Of a stretch of DNA of 64,000 bases, positions 35,166-47,219 are shown piece after piece; position 1 is the stretch's first letter; each line of letters opens with the position of its first letter. The notes under the pieces were generated by a model. It was given only the letters and a program-made list of their open reading frames with translations, had not been told where the DNA came from and did no database searches. The stretch comes from Talinum fruticosum. Taxonomy: Eukaryota; Streptophyta; Magnoliopsida; Caryophyllales; Talinaceae. The position numbers were made by a program, and so were the translations under genes. The stretch lies in the NCBI GenBank assembly GCA_021018815.1, contig JAITYX010000079.1:1798001-1862000 (forward strand), written 5' to 3'.

Positions 35166-35293
35166 AGATAATCAAATTCCAAGTACACCTGATGTAGAAG
35201 ATCTGAGTAAATGCCAGGAAACAGGGTCTCTGCTGCCTTTTCTAGTGAAACTGAACCTTTGGGAAGGACATTGGGAAGTGGCACTGGCAGCTG
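35166..35293 (-). pseudogene. C-terminal exon of an unidentified protein, copy C
   Basis: Minus-strand open frame after GCAG: PLPNVLPKGSVSLEKAAETL, ending VYLEFDYL then TGA. Unlike copy B it has no internal stop, so it is the better-preserved of the two. A possible donor (CAG|GTGTAC) lies inside it, so the last ten or so codons may be intronic. Family unknown. Confidence 0.4.
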
Positions 35294-38200
35294 CAAAATG
35301 TTCATAGAATATGCATAGTTTTATGATGACATGATAATATCACTCCGATGGAATCATTTGAGGCTAATAACCAAATTAATTAAGTCCTTACCAACCACTC
35401 ATGGCCTTCTTTGATAATCTTTTTACTTCATCTCATACAAAGAAGTACCATCAACTAGATCATCTGCAAAACTCTTTTTGTGAAAGATCTTGAGTTAGTC
35501 CAATAGCAAAACAGAGGAAGAAGAATAGCATAACAGAGGAAGAAGAATATCATAACAGAGGACACTGGTATGCACATTTCAAACATATGATACTTCTCAA
35601 CAAAGACTAACAGTATAGGCATTTGAACTTTACTATTTGCTTTCATCCTGTCTTATGTAAACCTGAATCTGTACAAGAGCATCAGGAATCTGGCTTCCTG
35701 ACTTGGAAGGCGTTTGCTCCATAGAAGCACCACCTTCGGCTACCTCCTCCAGTAGTTCTGCTTAAGCCGCTTAATTATTCCTCCCGCATAATAACTTTCA
35801 TGTGTCACTTTAGAGAATTAAGCATAGGTACACCCATCATAACCCACCCAACCAGAAAAAGGATCTGCCAGCATTGCAGATTTTTATAGGGAGAACAGAA
35901 TCACCAGTAAAACATCCAATGTACATTTAAAGGTCAAAATGTTGAAGAATATTTACAAATGAGTCACAGAGAACTATCTATGTTTCCCAAATATTGCGTC
36001 CTTTGTGTTATAATGGTGGGCCTAAGATATCCCCCATCGCCCAGCATTTAAGATATCACTCTTTCATTGACAACCATTAGCTATAATAAATGGTAACTTG
36101 CTACCTAACTCAGTTTTCAAAAAGATAACGTACAGGAGCATCCGAGTGCATCATCCAAGCATACCAACCAGCGTTCCATGTTCATAGATCAAGAAGTTTT
36201 AAACGCAATTGAACTAGTACTAACAGTTTATGATACTTGAAAGACAGTAGAACTTGAATAGAATGACATGCTAAAAGGTGAAAGAGCATAATGACCAGAG
36301 CAGATAGAAATAAAAGTTGACACTTGACACCATACTGGTAATTTTGGCTGGAGGTGTGGAACACCTATTCCCTAGCAAGAATCAGATACAAGAAGGTCCA
36401 TCACAGCTCGGCTTTATTCTCATAGCCACTTTCTCATATTTTAATTTCTAAACTTTGATCACCAAGCAGAAGTATCTAACCTCTTCTTGCAAGGTATCTA
36501 CGTTTGTTTACCCTTTCTTATGCATTTCAGATTTGCCTGAATCTGCACACAATCAACACGTTCTGAAGGTTATTTGACTTCACAGGCAATCTTACATTCT
36601 CCCTGTTTTTCTTGAACATACCAACACGAGAATGGATTCCAAAACAACTTTATAAAAGATGGAGCTAAGTTAAGGAATATCACAAAAGTAGAGAAAGAAA
36701 CATGATCTAATTCACCATATATTGCAGGCTTCGATGAATATAAGAAACTGGATAGCTTGAAGCTGGATCATCAATCTCTATTTTCAAGAAAGAAAAATAG
36801 TTGGATTGGCATACAAAGATGCACGAAGTTAATGTTAATCGTAAAAACACTTGCTCAACATTGTCACGAAAGGGACCTGATGCTAGCTGAATGGAAAGCA
36901 TTCGTTCAAAGTTGTTAAATTAAGTTGCTAACCTTATGAAATGGGGTTCTGTATTCTTATGCACTCTGTTTCCTTTCTCTTGACATAAGGAAGTACTCAT
37001 TTCCTGAAAACATATGCGGGAAAGTTGACTATATTGTATGAAAAAGAGTTCTACATAAATAAGAGATAGGCAAAAAGAAGCAAATTACTCTGTGATATCA
37101 CGCACCACACCCCCATAAAGTACCATGTTATCTCTAATTTGTTCATACAGCCTGATGACATATGGCTTACTACAACCTGTAATTGTCAGAGTGATAATTG
37201 TTTCTTAGGTTGAAATTAAAATTGGCCAATCAACTATAAATAATTGACTCTAGCTCTTAGATACCTGCATAGTTAAATTAACGTCTCCATCAAGATAATT
37301 AAGTGCAGAAAACGATACACAATACAAGTCATGTTCGGTGAGTTAGGTGAGTCAGGATGCCATATGCTCATAATGGAGCACATTCACACCAAACAAGAAA
37401 TGCCACCACGTACACAAGGGCTTGGGAGGTTCAAAAAGGTATAAAACAATCAAGATGTGTAAAATTTCACGTTGTATCCACACCAGCCTTGTCCCCAGGT
37501 AAGAACAGCACGTTTTACAAATTACAATCCGATTCAACATTGTTGTGGACCATTTCATGCAATCTTTAGAGCGTATTAACCGCTAAATAATTCATGATAG
37601 AATGTGTATAGCAAATGAGCCACTACGGTACTACAAATCAAATCTACATTTACATGCTTCTCACAGGGGTTTATAGTTAGAGAAGACCAATAGACCACAA
37701 CAATTTACACAAGATCCCATCACAAATCTCCCCACCCCCACCCCCTCCCCGAGGGGCCTATAGATGACTAATAACCATGAATCAACACTCCATTTGCATG
37801 TATCTCAAGTACATATAAGTGTTCTCATAGGACAAACATGAATGACTTTTAATAAAATGGCACACAATGAATTACCATCAAACCAATATAAGTCACAAGC
37901 GTAAACAATGAATACCATCGAACCAACATAAAGTCATCAAACCAATATAAAGTCATGAGGGTAAACAGAATTGTACACACTGATCACAGTTTTACTTTAA
38001 AAAAATAAAAGGAAATTTCAAAAGTTGGGAAATGTTTTCAGCTAAAAAAGACGGGGGGAATGTTCGGATTAATTTAATGAGGAGGAGGAGGAATGTTTCA
38101 CCGAAGAAAGGAATGTTTGCATCCAATTAGAAAAAGGCAAGCAACAAACTTCAAACCTCAATATGCTCTCAAATTTAAACTTGATTTTTTGTTTCATTTT

Positions 38201-40430
38201 TTGGAATGTTGGACAATCGAGGGACTTGGACGATAAAAATCTTAACTTTAAAATTGATTATCGATTGTACTTTAAATATATTTAATATTTTATAATGACA
38301 TGTAATCTGAATAAGTGCAATTTAACAATTTTATAATGGTATGTAATTTTATATTCTAACTAACTACAAACTCAAATTTTAATTAAGCAATAAAAAGATA
38401 CAGAAACTCAAAGTACACAAAAAAAAAAACCGAAAGTGAAGAAGATGTACAATATATTAAGCTATAAAAGGAGCACATCCTTCTACATATCCTCATGTAT
38501 AATATTTTTTTGTGTTAAGTTTTTTTTTTTTTGGATATAAATCTGTCTATATAACTTTTTATTTTTACTTTTTTTGTCATTTGATTACAAAGTGTGCAAA
38601 CTCCGGACTAATTAGAAGCCCACATCAGGTATGGTTTTCTCAATAAGACTCTTATATTTGAAAGTCCAATACAATAACAATACGATAAACAAATTTGGGC
38701 TAAATTAACAGTAGAGAAAAAAGGCCCAAAGAAATCTTATGTTCATCAAGCCCAACTGAGCTGTCGATTAAGCCTTCTACTATTGGGCCCAAATAAATCA
38801 AGGACCTCATTTTTTATATACATGATATATGATAACAGTGTTTGACTTTCATTTGAACAACAACAATGCACTACTCAATTCTCGAAAAAAAAAAAACTCA
38901 TAAAGTGCTTTTACAACCTTATTACTCTTTTTAATAGTTTACTTGTATGTTACATTACTTCTCCATATATTCCATATTTTTCAAGATTATCTTATATGGA
39001 CAATTATTACTTTTTTAGTAGTTAATTTATGAGTTACATTACTTTTCCATATACTTCTCCAAATAATTCGGTATTTCACAATTATCTTATATTAACAATT
39101 TTATTATACACCCCGCTGATGAATATTATATTCATTTTCTAGAAGAGCATAAGAACCACCCCCTAAAAAAAAAAAAAAAAAAAGTGGGGGAACTAAATTA
39201 GACATTGTAATCAGCTTATAATACACTAAAATTGTTCAAATTAGCAGTAAATTGCAGTTATTAGAGATACCACAAATCATGGTACCTTAAACAAGGTAAT
39301 TAGGGAATCATCATTCCCTTTGAGCTCTAGATACCAAAATTTAACAAAAATATTGAAATAAAGTATTTTTGAGTAGGGTTTTGAAGATAAAAATGTGACG
39401 GAGAAGGCAAAATTACTGGAATTCGAAAAATCTGATAAGTTTCAATCCAGACTGGTTTGCCCCAAGTTAAAGTTTTAAATGATCACATATTACTCCAACC
39501 CCCATCGGCTTCGATTCTAGATCTGCCACTAACCTAGACCAACCTCGATCATTCTAACAGCTTGCCTTGAAATATCTTGCCTCTCTCGGTCAAAAACAGA
39601 AGACACATAAGCGCGATCAAAACCTCAACAAGATAAATAGCGAATTGGACAATACACAAGGAGAAAGGAGAGGAAGAAGCATAAGAAACTTGGTGACACG
39701 ACTACTATTTAAATTAAGAATTGTCTAATATCAACTACACAACTATAGATAATAGACTCCAGCTCCTAGATACATTCAATTTTCCAGTTAGCGGGTCCTG
39801 CGAGCACAAGATTCTCATAGACTATTATTGAGTACAACCAGACAAAACAAGTACATCCCAGTCAAACTGGTAGAAGCTTGGTCAACATTCCTAATTGAAG
39901 TCACACTTGCCAAGTTATAAAATCGAATGGATATTAAATTTAAATTGGCTAATTCCAATACCGAAAAGAAGTCAAGAGCATACTCCTATATGTTCCTTAT
40001 GAGATTGTACATACTACTCAATATTTGCAGCAGAACCACCTAATGCATATCACACTAACATCCCAGTCTGAAGAAAGTACAAAAAAAAAATCAATATGTT
40101 CTCCAATTCTCCAAATTTCCCATTTAATTTGCGATATAATCTATATAGGAAATAAGCCAGTAGACGCCATACCTTTGCAGGCTTTTGGAAGGTCCGCCGA
40201 GTGTTGATATACTTCTTAAAATATGTTAAACTAACAATTTGAAAATCAGAATATTTAAAATTGTAAATGCATCTGAAATAACAGTATGCAAATTTGAATT
40301 GAAACAGAGTTAACTTCTAGTTTTTCAGAAGCTATGACTTCCAATCGGTTCTTAATTTTCACAATGAATGACTGTAACACTGAAACTGACCACAATCAAG
40401 AAGCCGCAATCTCCAACAGAGCAGAGGACA
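35294..40430. other. Body of minus-strand unit C; no confident exon
   Basis: About 5 kb between the promoter-C first exon and the C-terminal remnant. Short open frames only. Contains TGGGCC/GGCCCA motifs (38700-38800), poly(A)/poly(T) runs and C-rich patches. I could not identify exons by motif. Confidence 0.35.
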
Positions 40431-40439
40431 TGCTAATCA

Positions 40440-40940
40440 AACTTTGTCAACCTTTTCAGACTTAAACGAAAGCACTTTGGAAACCCTAACCCCAATCCTC
40501 GCAAAAATGAGGAAGCCTGGGCGTAATTGACCGTGGACGCTAGAGACGAACAATGTAGGGCGCCTAACTACGTTACGGAGCGGAAGAAGAGGGGGAGCGC
40601 AAGGTCGTTGCAGGATTCGGAGAGGGACGGCGGAATTTAGGGTTCTGGTGGTTGTGACGGCAGCAGGGGAGACAAAAATGAGGGAGGGTGGAGGTTGTGG
40701 AAGGATCGGATTTGAGGGGAGAAGGAAGAGGGGAGAGAGAGAGAGATGTGAGATCAATGGTTGAACAGGGAGGAAGAGCGGCGTACTTTTGGGGTTTGGA
40801 GAGGAACGGAGGAGGTCGGGGCTTGATACGAGGTCGGAGGTTGTGACGGCGGTGGTGGCGGAGAGAGAAAATGAGACAAGGTGGAGGTCGAGGTAGGATT
40901 TGGAAGGAGGAGGACCAACGAAAAGAAAAGTTAGATGGTT
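40440..40940 (-). other. CT-rich first exon of minus-strand unit C
   Basis: Reading minus, a CT/CG-rich leader follows TATAAATT, with a 106-codon open frame at 40757-40437 (Pro/Ser/Arg-rich, transit-peptide-like composition). The nucleotide sequence is paralogous to 52150-52530 and 59600-60050 (shared 'aaaaccctaa', 'cccctctccaaatcc', 'ttttcgttt' blocks). The frames differ in the three copies, so the peptide is not conserved. It is either a non-coding leader or a decayed transit-peptide exon. Confidence 0.4.
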
Positions 40941-40962
40941 GAAACTGGGAGGGAGAGGGTCG

Positions 40963-41075
40963 AATTTATAGATTATAATATAATATAACCGTTGTCATGG
41001 CCCGTGTAGGACCCGCATATAATACACAGCAACCCGCGTATAATATACGTAGATCCCGCGTAGGGTATACGCTCA
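40963..41075 (-). promoter_or_regulatory. Core promoter C: TATAAAT plus (T)ACGCGGG array
   Basis: CTATAAATTCG (minus, about 40962-40972) is the TATA box. Reading minus, upstream come CCTACGCGGG, TATACGCGGG, a degenerate TATATGCGGG and CCTACACGGG, then ACAACGGTTATA. Promoters D and E carry the same ingredients in similar order. Confidence 0.5.
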
Positions 41076-41520
41076 ACCCTTTTTCTTGTTTTTCCTCCAA
41101 TTATTTTAATATACTTTTTATGAAATTTTAAAAAATTAACGCAAAATATCTATCAGAAAAACAAAAAATTAAAAACAGAATATGGGCACAAAAGTTCAAG
41201 TCCAAGTCGGTGTAATTTTATTTTTTTCTAAAATTATTTAGAAAAATTTAAACTTATATATATTATCTCTAATAAGCATTTATACATATCCAATAGAGAT
41301 AAAAAAAAAAAAAAAAAACTTAACAACCTCCAATCTCTTAAAAAAACTCAGTTGAGACGAGCAAATCAAGTTCTTGATTGACTGGAACATGCAAATCAAG
41401 TTCTTTTGTTTTATCAAAACGTATCACGGGTATCATTCAATTTATTACTGCATTATGTTCTGTTAGTGAACCAAAGGTGAAGATGCTGGCACAATACATG
41501 TACTAGAGCTAGAAGCATAC

Positions 41521-43903
41521 CTCCATCCAACCAAAATGTCCACTTTTCATGACTAGCACCGCTGAGTCTGCAGATGTATGATGGAGGGCCACCGTCAATA
41601 GTTTCAGGAGCTGTAGACCAATTAAAGAATATGATTTGTGTCAAGATACTAGACCAAAAAGTTTTAGGAAATAGAAGCCCACCAAAATAATACTTTTCCG
41701 GTAGTATGTTGTCTGCAAATGACCAACTAGACAAGGGGCCAGTAATGTTGAGACCAGTAGCCCAAACCTCTTTTAAAGATCTGGAAAATGAAAGGAAGTG
41801 AGAAGTGACAAAGTTATAGTATATATGAGAAATATGCTCGTAAGCATTCAAGGAAATCGAAAGAATTCACAGCACATTTAAATTTTTGTCTCTATGAACT
41901 TATCCCACACACCCTTGCTCCCACAACATGGAAATGCAAAGATACACCAACTCAGCTACCAATTAGTAAGGGAAAATCTCGCTACACATCTACTTCCTAG
42001 GCAAAAAGATTTCACCAAGACTATAAGAGAATAGGAGGCAGATACGAGCAATGAAGAGAACAGCAAAATCTTCAACAAGGAAAAATCAAAATTATAATCT
42101 CCCTTATTTATACATTAGAATATGATAAGAGACAAAAGGTCCATTTGAAAAATAACATAATAAGCACATGAGGATTCTGGACTACGTCTTCTCATTGTTG
42201 AAAGTATTGCTCCTGTGGAGAAAATGCAACTGAAGTTCAAATGCTCATGTATGATTTAACCTTCAAGCTATTCACTCATAGCTATAAGATGCTTCAGGAA
42301 AAGTATTAAGAAAACATAATCACTGAAGTATGGACTACAATAAAATTTAGCATAGATAGCTTTGAATTCACCCTAAATTAAGTTCCAGGTGAACTTTCCG
42401 AGTACCGGTAGCAGAAATCTCTTGTTCAACAGCTGATAAATGGGGAAAAGCTTTGTACTGCTTCAAGATATCATCATATCTGGCTGGGAACTTCAAGCTC
42501 CTTGAAAATAGAAATGATACTGGGAAAACAGCCTGCATAAAAACCTTAAGATTAATAGATTGCATGGCATGTATTTTATATTTTTATACAATGATAGGAT
42601 ACTTCCTAGAAAGTGTCCAGTTACAAGCAAATCAGACCTAATGTTCCCAAGAATAAGCTAAAACAGAACTGTGACCATAATGCTGCTAATCAAGAATTTT
42701 TCCTATCAAGGTCTGACATACACTGAGGTAAAGGCAAGGAAGCAAGTTGCATAGCAGCAGAAAAATCTATGATGTAGCAACTGGTCTGTACATCCAAATC
42801 TATACTGCAGCAACAGAAATAATAGCCCATACTTGTACATGCATGACTGTGGGCTTGAAAGTTGAATAGGAGAAGGTTACTGCTTCAATAATGAATATGC
42901 AACAAGACGCGTTCTTAAATACATATAGACCTCAAAGCAAATAATTTTCTGCCCGGGGAAGGTACATTAAGATTCCACAACCCAACTTGTCAAATGCCTC
43001 AGTACTCAAAATTAGAAATACAGAATGCAACCTGCAATGCAGGCAACCTGATTAACATATAACTGTGTTTATTTTGAGCATTTGTGAAACCAAAAGCTCT
43101 TTAATTTAGAACTTCTTTCTGCGCAAAACATGTTCTTGGCACTTGGCTAAAAAGGCATTTCTTAGATCAGATATAATGTAACTGCCGATAGAGGAGAGAA
43201 AAATAAAGACATTTCTTCATTTAGATCCATCAAGAACTTTGGATAAAAAGGATGTGCAGCCAAGACTTGGGCTGTTCCCCAACCCCAGCCCCAGATAGAG
43301 AAGGGGGTGCTCAAACTCAGATTTACAAAAGCGTAATGCCTAGAATTGCTCACAAGCCATCTTGCCTGGAGGTCTTAAAAGAATATCCTGAGCCCATTTG
43401 CAGTTGTTCCGCTGCCTCACCCGCATGCTTGAAAAGAAAAGGTAAAGAATTGGAATCCACCACGCTAAACTCATAGCTTGAGTCCAAATTTGTGTTGAAT
43501 CTGCTGAGTCAGAGGCACAAAGTTCAGATAGGGAATTTAACAAATCACTATACTATGTGCAAGTCAGTAGTATTTTGCAATTTAGAGTGACTTGCAGTAA
43601 CAGTTACAAGGTTACAGTACAAAACATTGACAAGATCTTACAAGACAATACACTCAAAAATATATTATTTACCATAATGTCTGCTTAAATACCCCTAGTT
43701 AAGATTGTATGCTGCATTATAACCCTTTTGGGTGCCTCCACACTCTATGGAAAGAAGATTGATGACACAGCCAGGGCAAGCACGCTGAGGTGCAGCAGAA
43801 GTTGCATTATGGAAGATCTGGCTAGCCAGGAACTGATAACAGGCAGCAAAGGCACCACACACCAACCAGTTACAACACCAACCATAGCTCCCACTATAAC
43901 ATC
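41521..43903 (-). pseudogene. ER metallopeptidase (ERMP1-like, M28 family) C-terminal pseudogene
   Basis: Five exon remnants on the minus strand in correct order. About 43691-43903 is membrane segments (DVIVGAMVGVVTGWCVVPLL) ending FFP-stop-S, where the homologous frame should continue. 43350-43503 starts ADSTQI, then a one-base loss in a T run; the shifted frame continues SSYEFSVVDSNSLPFLFKHA. 42372-42532 reads FPVSFLFSRSLKFPARYDDI. 41694-41780 reads NITGPLSSWSFADNILP. 41521-41610 reads GGPPSYICRLSGASHEKWTF and ends at the donor G|GTATGC. Family members are ER-membrane zinc exopeptidases with an N-terminal M28 domain followed by transmembrane helices. Here the catalytic N-terminal half and the last exon were not found, a stop codon is in frame and one frameshift is visible, so it is not functional. 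Confidence 0.75.
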
Positions 43904-45060
43904 CTGCAGATAGTACACTGCAATCAAGGATTTACTTGATGCATGTGCAAAACAATCATGCAAGCACAATTCTGACAACCAATCACAGATTAGATTGCCT
44001 CAAAATAATAGACAGCACTTATCCAAACTTGAATTATATACAAGTGTTGTAATACTCAGATAGCTCAGACAAATAAAATTAGAGCTTCTTCACCATGGTA
44101 TTGTCCACTTTGTTAGAAGTAACATCATCAATTTTTGGTTCCTTCTTGCTTCTATCTCCATGCAGTAAATGTTCATCAAGACTTATTGACCATCAACATT
44201 TGAAACAGCTAAAAGAAGTTGTACCCAGAAGATATGATTCCAAGACTAAATAAATCGAAAGTATTGCAGAAGGTAATAGCAACACGCACTCTTGTGAAGA
44301 GCAAAACATGCCACAAAAGCCTAATCTGATAAAACTGGAAGTGTAACAACCCGATATGGGTCATGGTTTGTGATATCATGTAGTCAACCTTATCTCCCTA
44401 CTTGCAAAAAGAGATACTCCTGAGAGACTACAAGAGCACTCGGCCTAGATCCTGCCTAAGCAAGCAGTACCGAGATCTAGATGTACATGGCTTTACTCAT
44501 GCAAGCAAACAATATAAAGTTGCTAAACCATTGGGCTCTCTATTGCTTAACTTAGGCAGAAGACTAGATTCTGGAGATACTCTACATAAACTTGCCAAAA
44601 AACAACATTAAAAATAGTTAACAAGCAATTAGACATTGTTTCCATAAGAAATAGGCTTCCTGTACTAATCATTCTCCGTTGGAATAGGACTTCAGTGCAA
44701 CTAAATAGCAATTAGCAGCAAAATCCTGTCCATCATCTGTTTCCTTAAGAATATCTACGATGAAGCACCTAAAATGCAAAAGAAACTCTCCTTTTTCTAA
44801 TTATTGAAGGGTGAAATTTCCAGAATTTCACGAAACTTTTGGACCATTCCATCATCGCACTAAACCCTAAGTGGAAGCTTAAACAACCAATACATAAATT
44901 TCTCTCAACTTTAAGCGTATGCAAAATAAAATGTCAAACAAAAACAGACTTCAATCCAGAACGGATTCAGACCTAAAGCCCGCCGTCCATTTCTACATAT
45001 GCAGAAATATGAAGCTTGAAACTCAAAAATGCAAAGGAACCACAAACAATTAACAGGAAA
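43904..45060. other. No exon recognised
   Basis: Expected place for upstream ERMP1 exons, but no M28 zinc-binding motifs are visible on the minus strand. Open frames are short. Confidence 0.35.
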
Positions 45061-45069
45061 ATCTTTCAG

Positions 45070-45460
45070 AGAGAAAAATTACCTGAAGAACCACGTCCTG
45101 CTTGCGAATTGTGATATACTCTTCCTATAGGGCTTCACCCATTAGAACAGAAGACAAGCGACAAAGTAGAGGAGCTCTGAAATAAGCCGCGAAATCACTC
45201 TAGAATTCTTCAAAAACATGATGAGAGAGAAGAGAAAAGAAAAAAGTTAGGAATCGCCATTTTCAAACAGCTTCACAGCCTTTGGCTTTTTTCCTTTTTT
45301 TGCCGGAAAAGAGAAGTTCAGAAGTTGATTTTGAGGGAAAGAGAGCGAGAAAGGGAAAGCAAGTACAAATGCCGGGAAACTCGGACCCATGGAGAGCAGA
45401 GTGAAACTGGAGCGGATCGGGCAAAAGAGAGGCGTTAACGCGGATGGGCCAACAATGTAA
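45070..45460 (-). other. First-exon-like segment, copy 1
   Basis: A CT-rich minus-strand stretch ending at a donor (TTCAG|GTAATT). It is paralogous to 46840-47200: both share an ATG(G/A)CGAT(T/C) start, 'tgaagaattct', 'ttctaat(g/a)gg(g/c)tgaagccct' and a GTAATTTTTCT donor context. Only short frames are open, and they differ between the copies. It could be the 5' UTR exon of the ERMP1-like pseudogene. Confidence 0.4.
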
Positions 45461-45519
45461 GTGTTGGACTCCATAATAGAGGGTTGTTTGTGTAGTGGGC
45501 TTACCTGCACGATTTTGTT

Positions 45520-45636
45520 ATACAATCACCTGAGGATGCTGTTGTTATGGACCCTCCCCTCAAAAGATTAATTTAATATCAATTGATAAGAATATATACT
45601 ACACTTGATCTTAGCCAAAAGGCCGAAAAAAGGTAT
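45520..45636 (-). ncRNA. U2: U2 snRNA-like gene with shortened body
   Basis: Starting at 45636 on the minus strand the sequence reads ATACC, a T run, CGGCCTTTTGGCTAAGATCA and AGTGTAGTAT, the highly conserved U2 5' domain including the branch-site-pairing GTAGTA. After TTCTTATCA it jumps to GATATTAAATTAAT, so roughly 40 nt forming the stem-loop IIa/IIb region are missing. The Sm-like site reads ATCTTTTGAGGGG instead of ATTTTTTGAGGG. The 3' stem-loops are not clearly recognisable. Functional U2 pairs with the intron branch site in the spliceosome. The body damage argues for a pseudogene, but the promoter looks complete. Confidence 0.75.
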
Positions 45637-45657
45637 TATTTGGTTAGTTTTGCATAC

Positions 45658-45711
45658 CTCTATTTATTTTGTCTGCATTTTAGCCTCACCTTTCGCGTCT
45701 CAGTGTGGGAC
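45658..45711 (-). promoter_or_regulatory. Plant snRNA promoter: USE and TATA-like box
   Basis: GTCCCACACTG (minus, 45701-45711) resembles the plant upstream sequence element RTCCCACATCG and lies 65-75 bp before the U2 start. AAATAAATAG (about 45660-45669) is a TATA-like box at -24 to -33. The gap of about 31-33 bp between them is the spacing used for Pol II snRNA genes in plants; Pol III types are about 10 bp closer. Confidence 0.65.
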
Positions 45712-46840
45712 GGAATTGATACTAGGCCGCATAAAATGATATCTCAAACTCAAAGTTTACGCACGAACAAAAGGCAAAACTGGATTTGAAGGTGTAATTA
45801 ATACATGAGACTCATCGAGTATTAATATTATATAAAGAACACAAAAAAAAAAAAAACTTATTCGACGGAGTTAGCACAAGCCAATTTGGAGCTACTCTGG
45901 ATTTGAAGGTGTGCAAGAGCACCAGCGAGAATTTTTATTTTACGATTCGAGCACGGATACTTAAACAAGTCCCGAATGTGCGTAATTGTGCATGAACATG
46001 CATTTATGGTACAAGAAAAGCTGAATACTTTTGCAGAATGGGTATATGCACCTCTTAGGTATAGAGAGTCCGTACTTTCACACAAAAAGCCTTCGGACTA
46101 ATGGTGTTTCAAGCACTGTAAGATCAACTAATAGACCTCTTTTGATGTAATGGTTGTGTTTCGATGTAAAGGTTGATCGTAGCTTGAATCCAGCTCAACA
46201 TCAACAGGAGTTTTAGCCAATCTCAAAGCATTGCCTCTTCTCCCATAACCTGCAGAATAATCCTACAATTAGCAAAGTCAACAATTTCACAAAAGCAATA
46301 CTCCTCACCTAAAACCTGGCAAGAAACCTCAAATAAAAGAAGAGTTCCCTAAATAAATCAGTAATAATTTGCCCAAAAATTTGGGTTCCATTTCTCGATT
46401 TGTGCATGTCATCCTTGTGCAGGGTCATGTTATTCTTCTATATCTCGTTTCAATTTTATCATATGTTTATGGAAAGACAATCCCAGTTATAAGCATATAA
46501 ACATCATACATGTCTTTTGAAAGAGCAATGTGTGACTTGCTTTACAATTACCATTCTAACTACACAAGGCTACTAAAAGCCCTCCCACCTAAACAACTCT
46601 ACCCCCTTAAACCCCTTCCTATTAATCAAAAATTTCTCACGACTTGAAATTTGTACGCAATTATCTCAACATCCAAAAAATTAAATTTCTAAAGCAACAA
46701 TAGACTTTAATCAAGAACATATTCAAACATATAACACACCAACCATTATATTGATGCAGAAATATGAAGCATAAAACTCACTAAAGTAAAAATACAAAGA
46801 AATCGTACACAATTAACAAGAAAATACAATAGGTAAGAAA
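45712..46840. other. No gene recognised
   Basis: A minus-strand exon-like stretch near 46150-46250 after TTCTGCAG reads YGRRGNALRLAKTPVDVELD, with no family recognised. The remainder is AT-rich. Confidence 0.3.
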
Positions 46841-47200
46841 AATTACCAAAAAATTCACCATCTCCTCTTCCTTCAGGGCTTCAGCCTATTAGAACAAACA
46901 AGAAACTACGAAGTAGAAGCCGAATTCTGAAGTAGGCCGCAAAATCGACATAATTTCGTAGAATTCTTCATAAACATGAGCAAGAAGGGAAGAAAAGTGA
47001 GAGATCGTCATTTCCATATAAAGAAGAAAGAGCCTCACATGACAGCCGTTGGCCCCTAACTTTTTCTGAAAAGACAAGTTGGGTTTGGGAGGAGAATGTA
47101 AGCGGGAGGGGGAAAGCTAAATTGCTTATACAAAGATGCCACAAAACTTGAAACTCGTTGAGAGAGAAATATCAGACAGTGGAGTGGATCGAGAGCGATG
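46840..47200 (-). other. First-exon-like segment, copy 2
   Basis: Paralogue of 45070-45460 with the same order of blocks and a donor context TTTTTG|GTAATT near 46845. A 62-codon frame is open but is not shared with copy 1. It marks another duplicated transcription unit start in minus orientation. Confidence 0.4.
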
Positions 47201-47219
47201 TGGATGTTGGATGGGCTAC

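Noticed and set aside
12071..40430. Helitron capture as the source of the mixed gene fragments
   Set aside because: No TC...CTRR ends with a 3' hairpin were found, and promoters plus introns were copied together, which fits segmental duplication better.
40437..40757. 106-codon frame as a conserved plastid-targeted protein
   Set aside because: The paralogous first exons at 52.2 and 59.7 kb are in different frames at the same place, so the peptide is not conserved.
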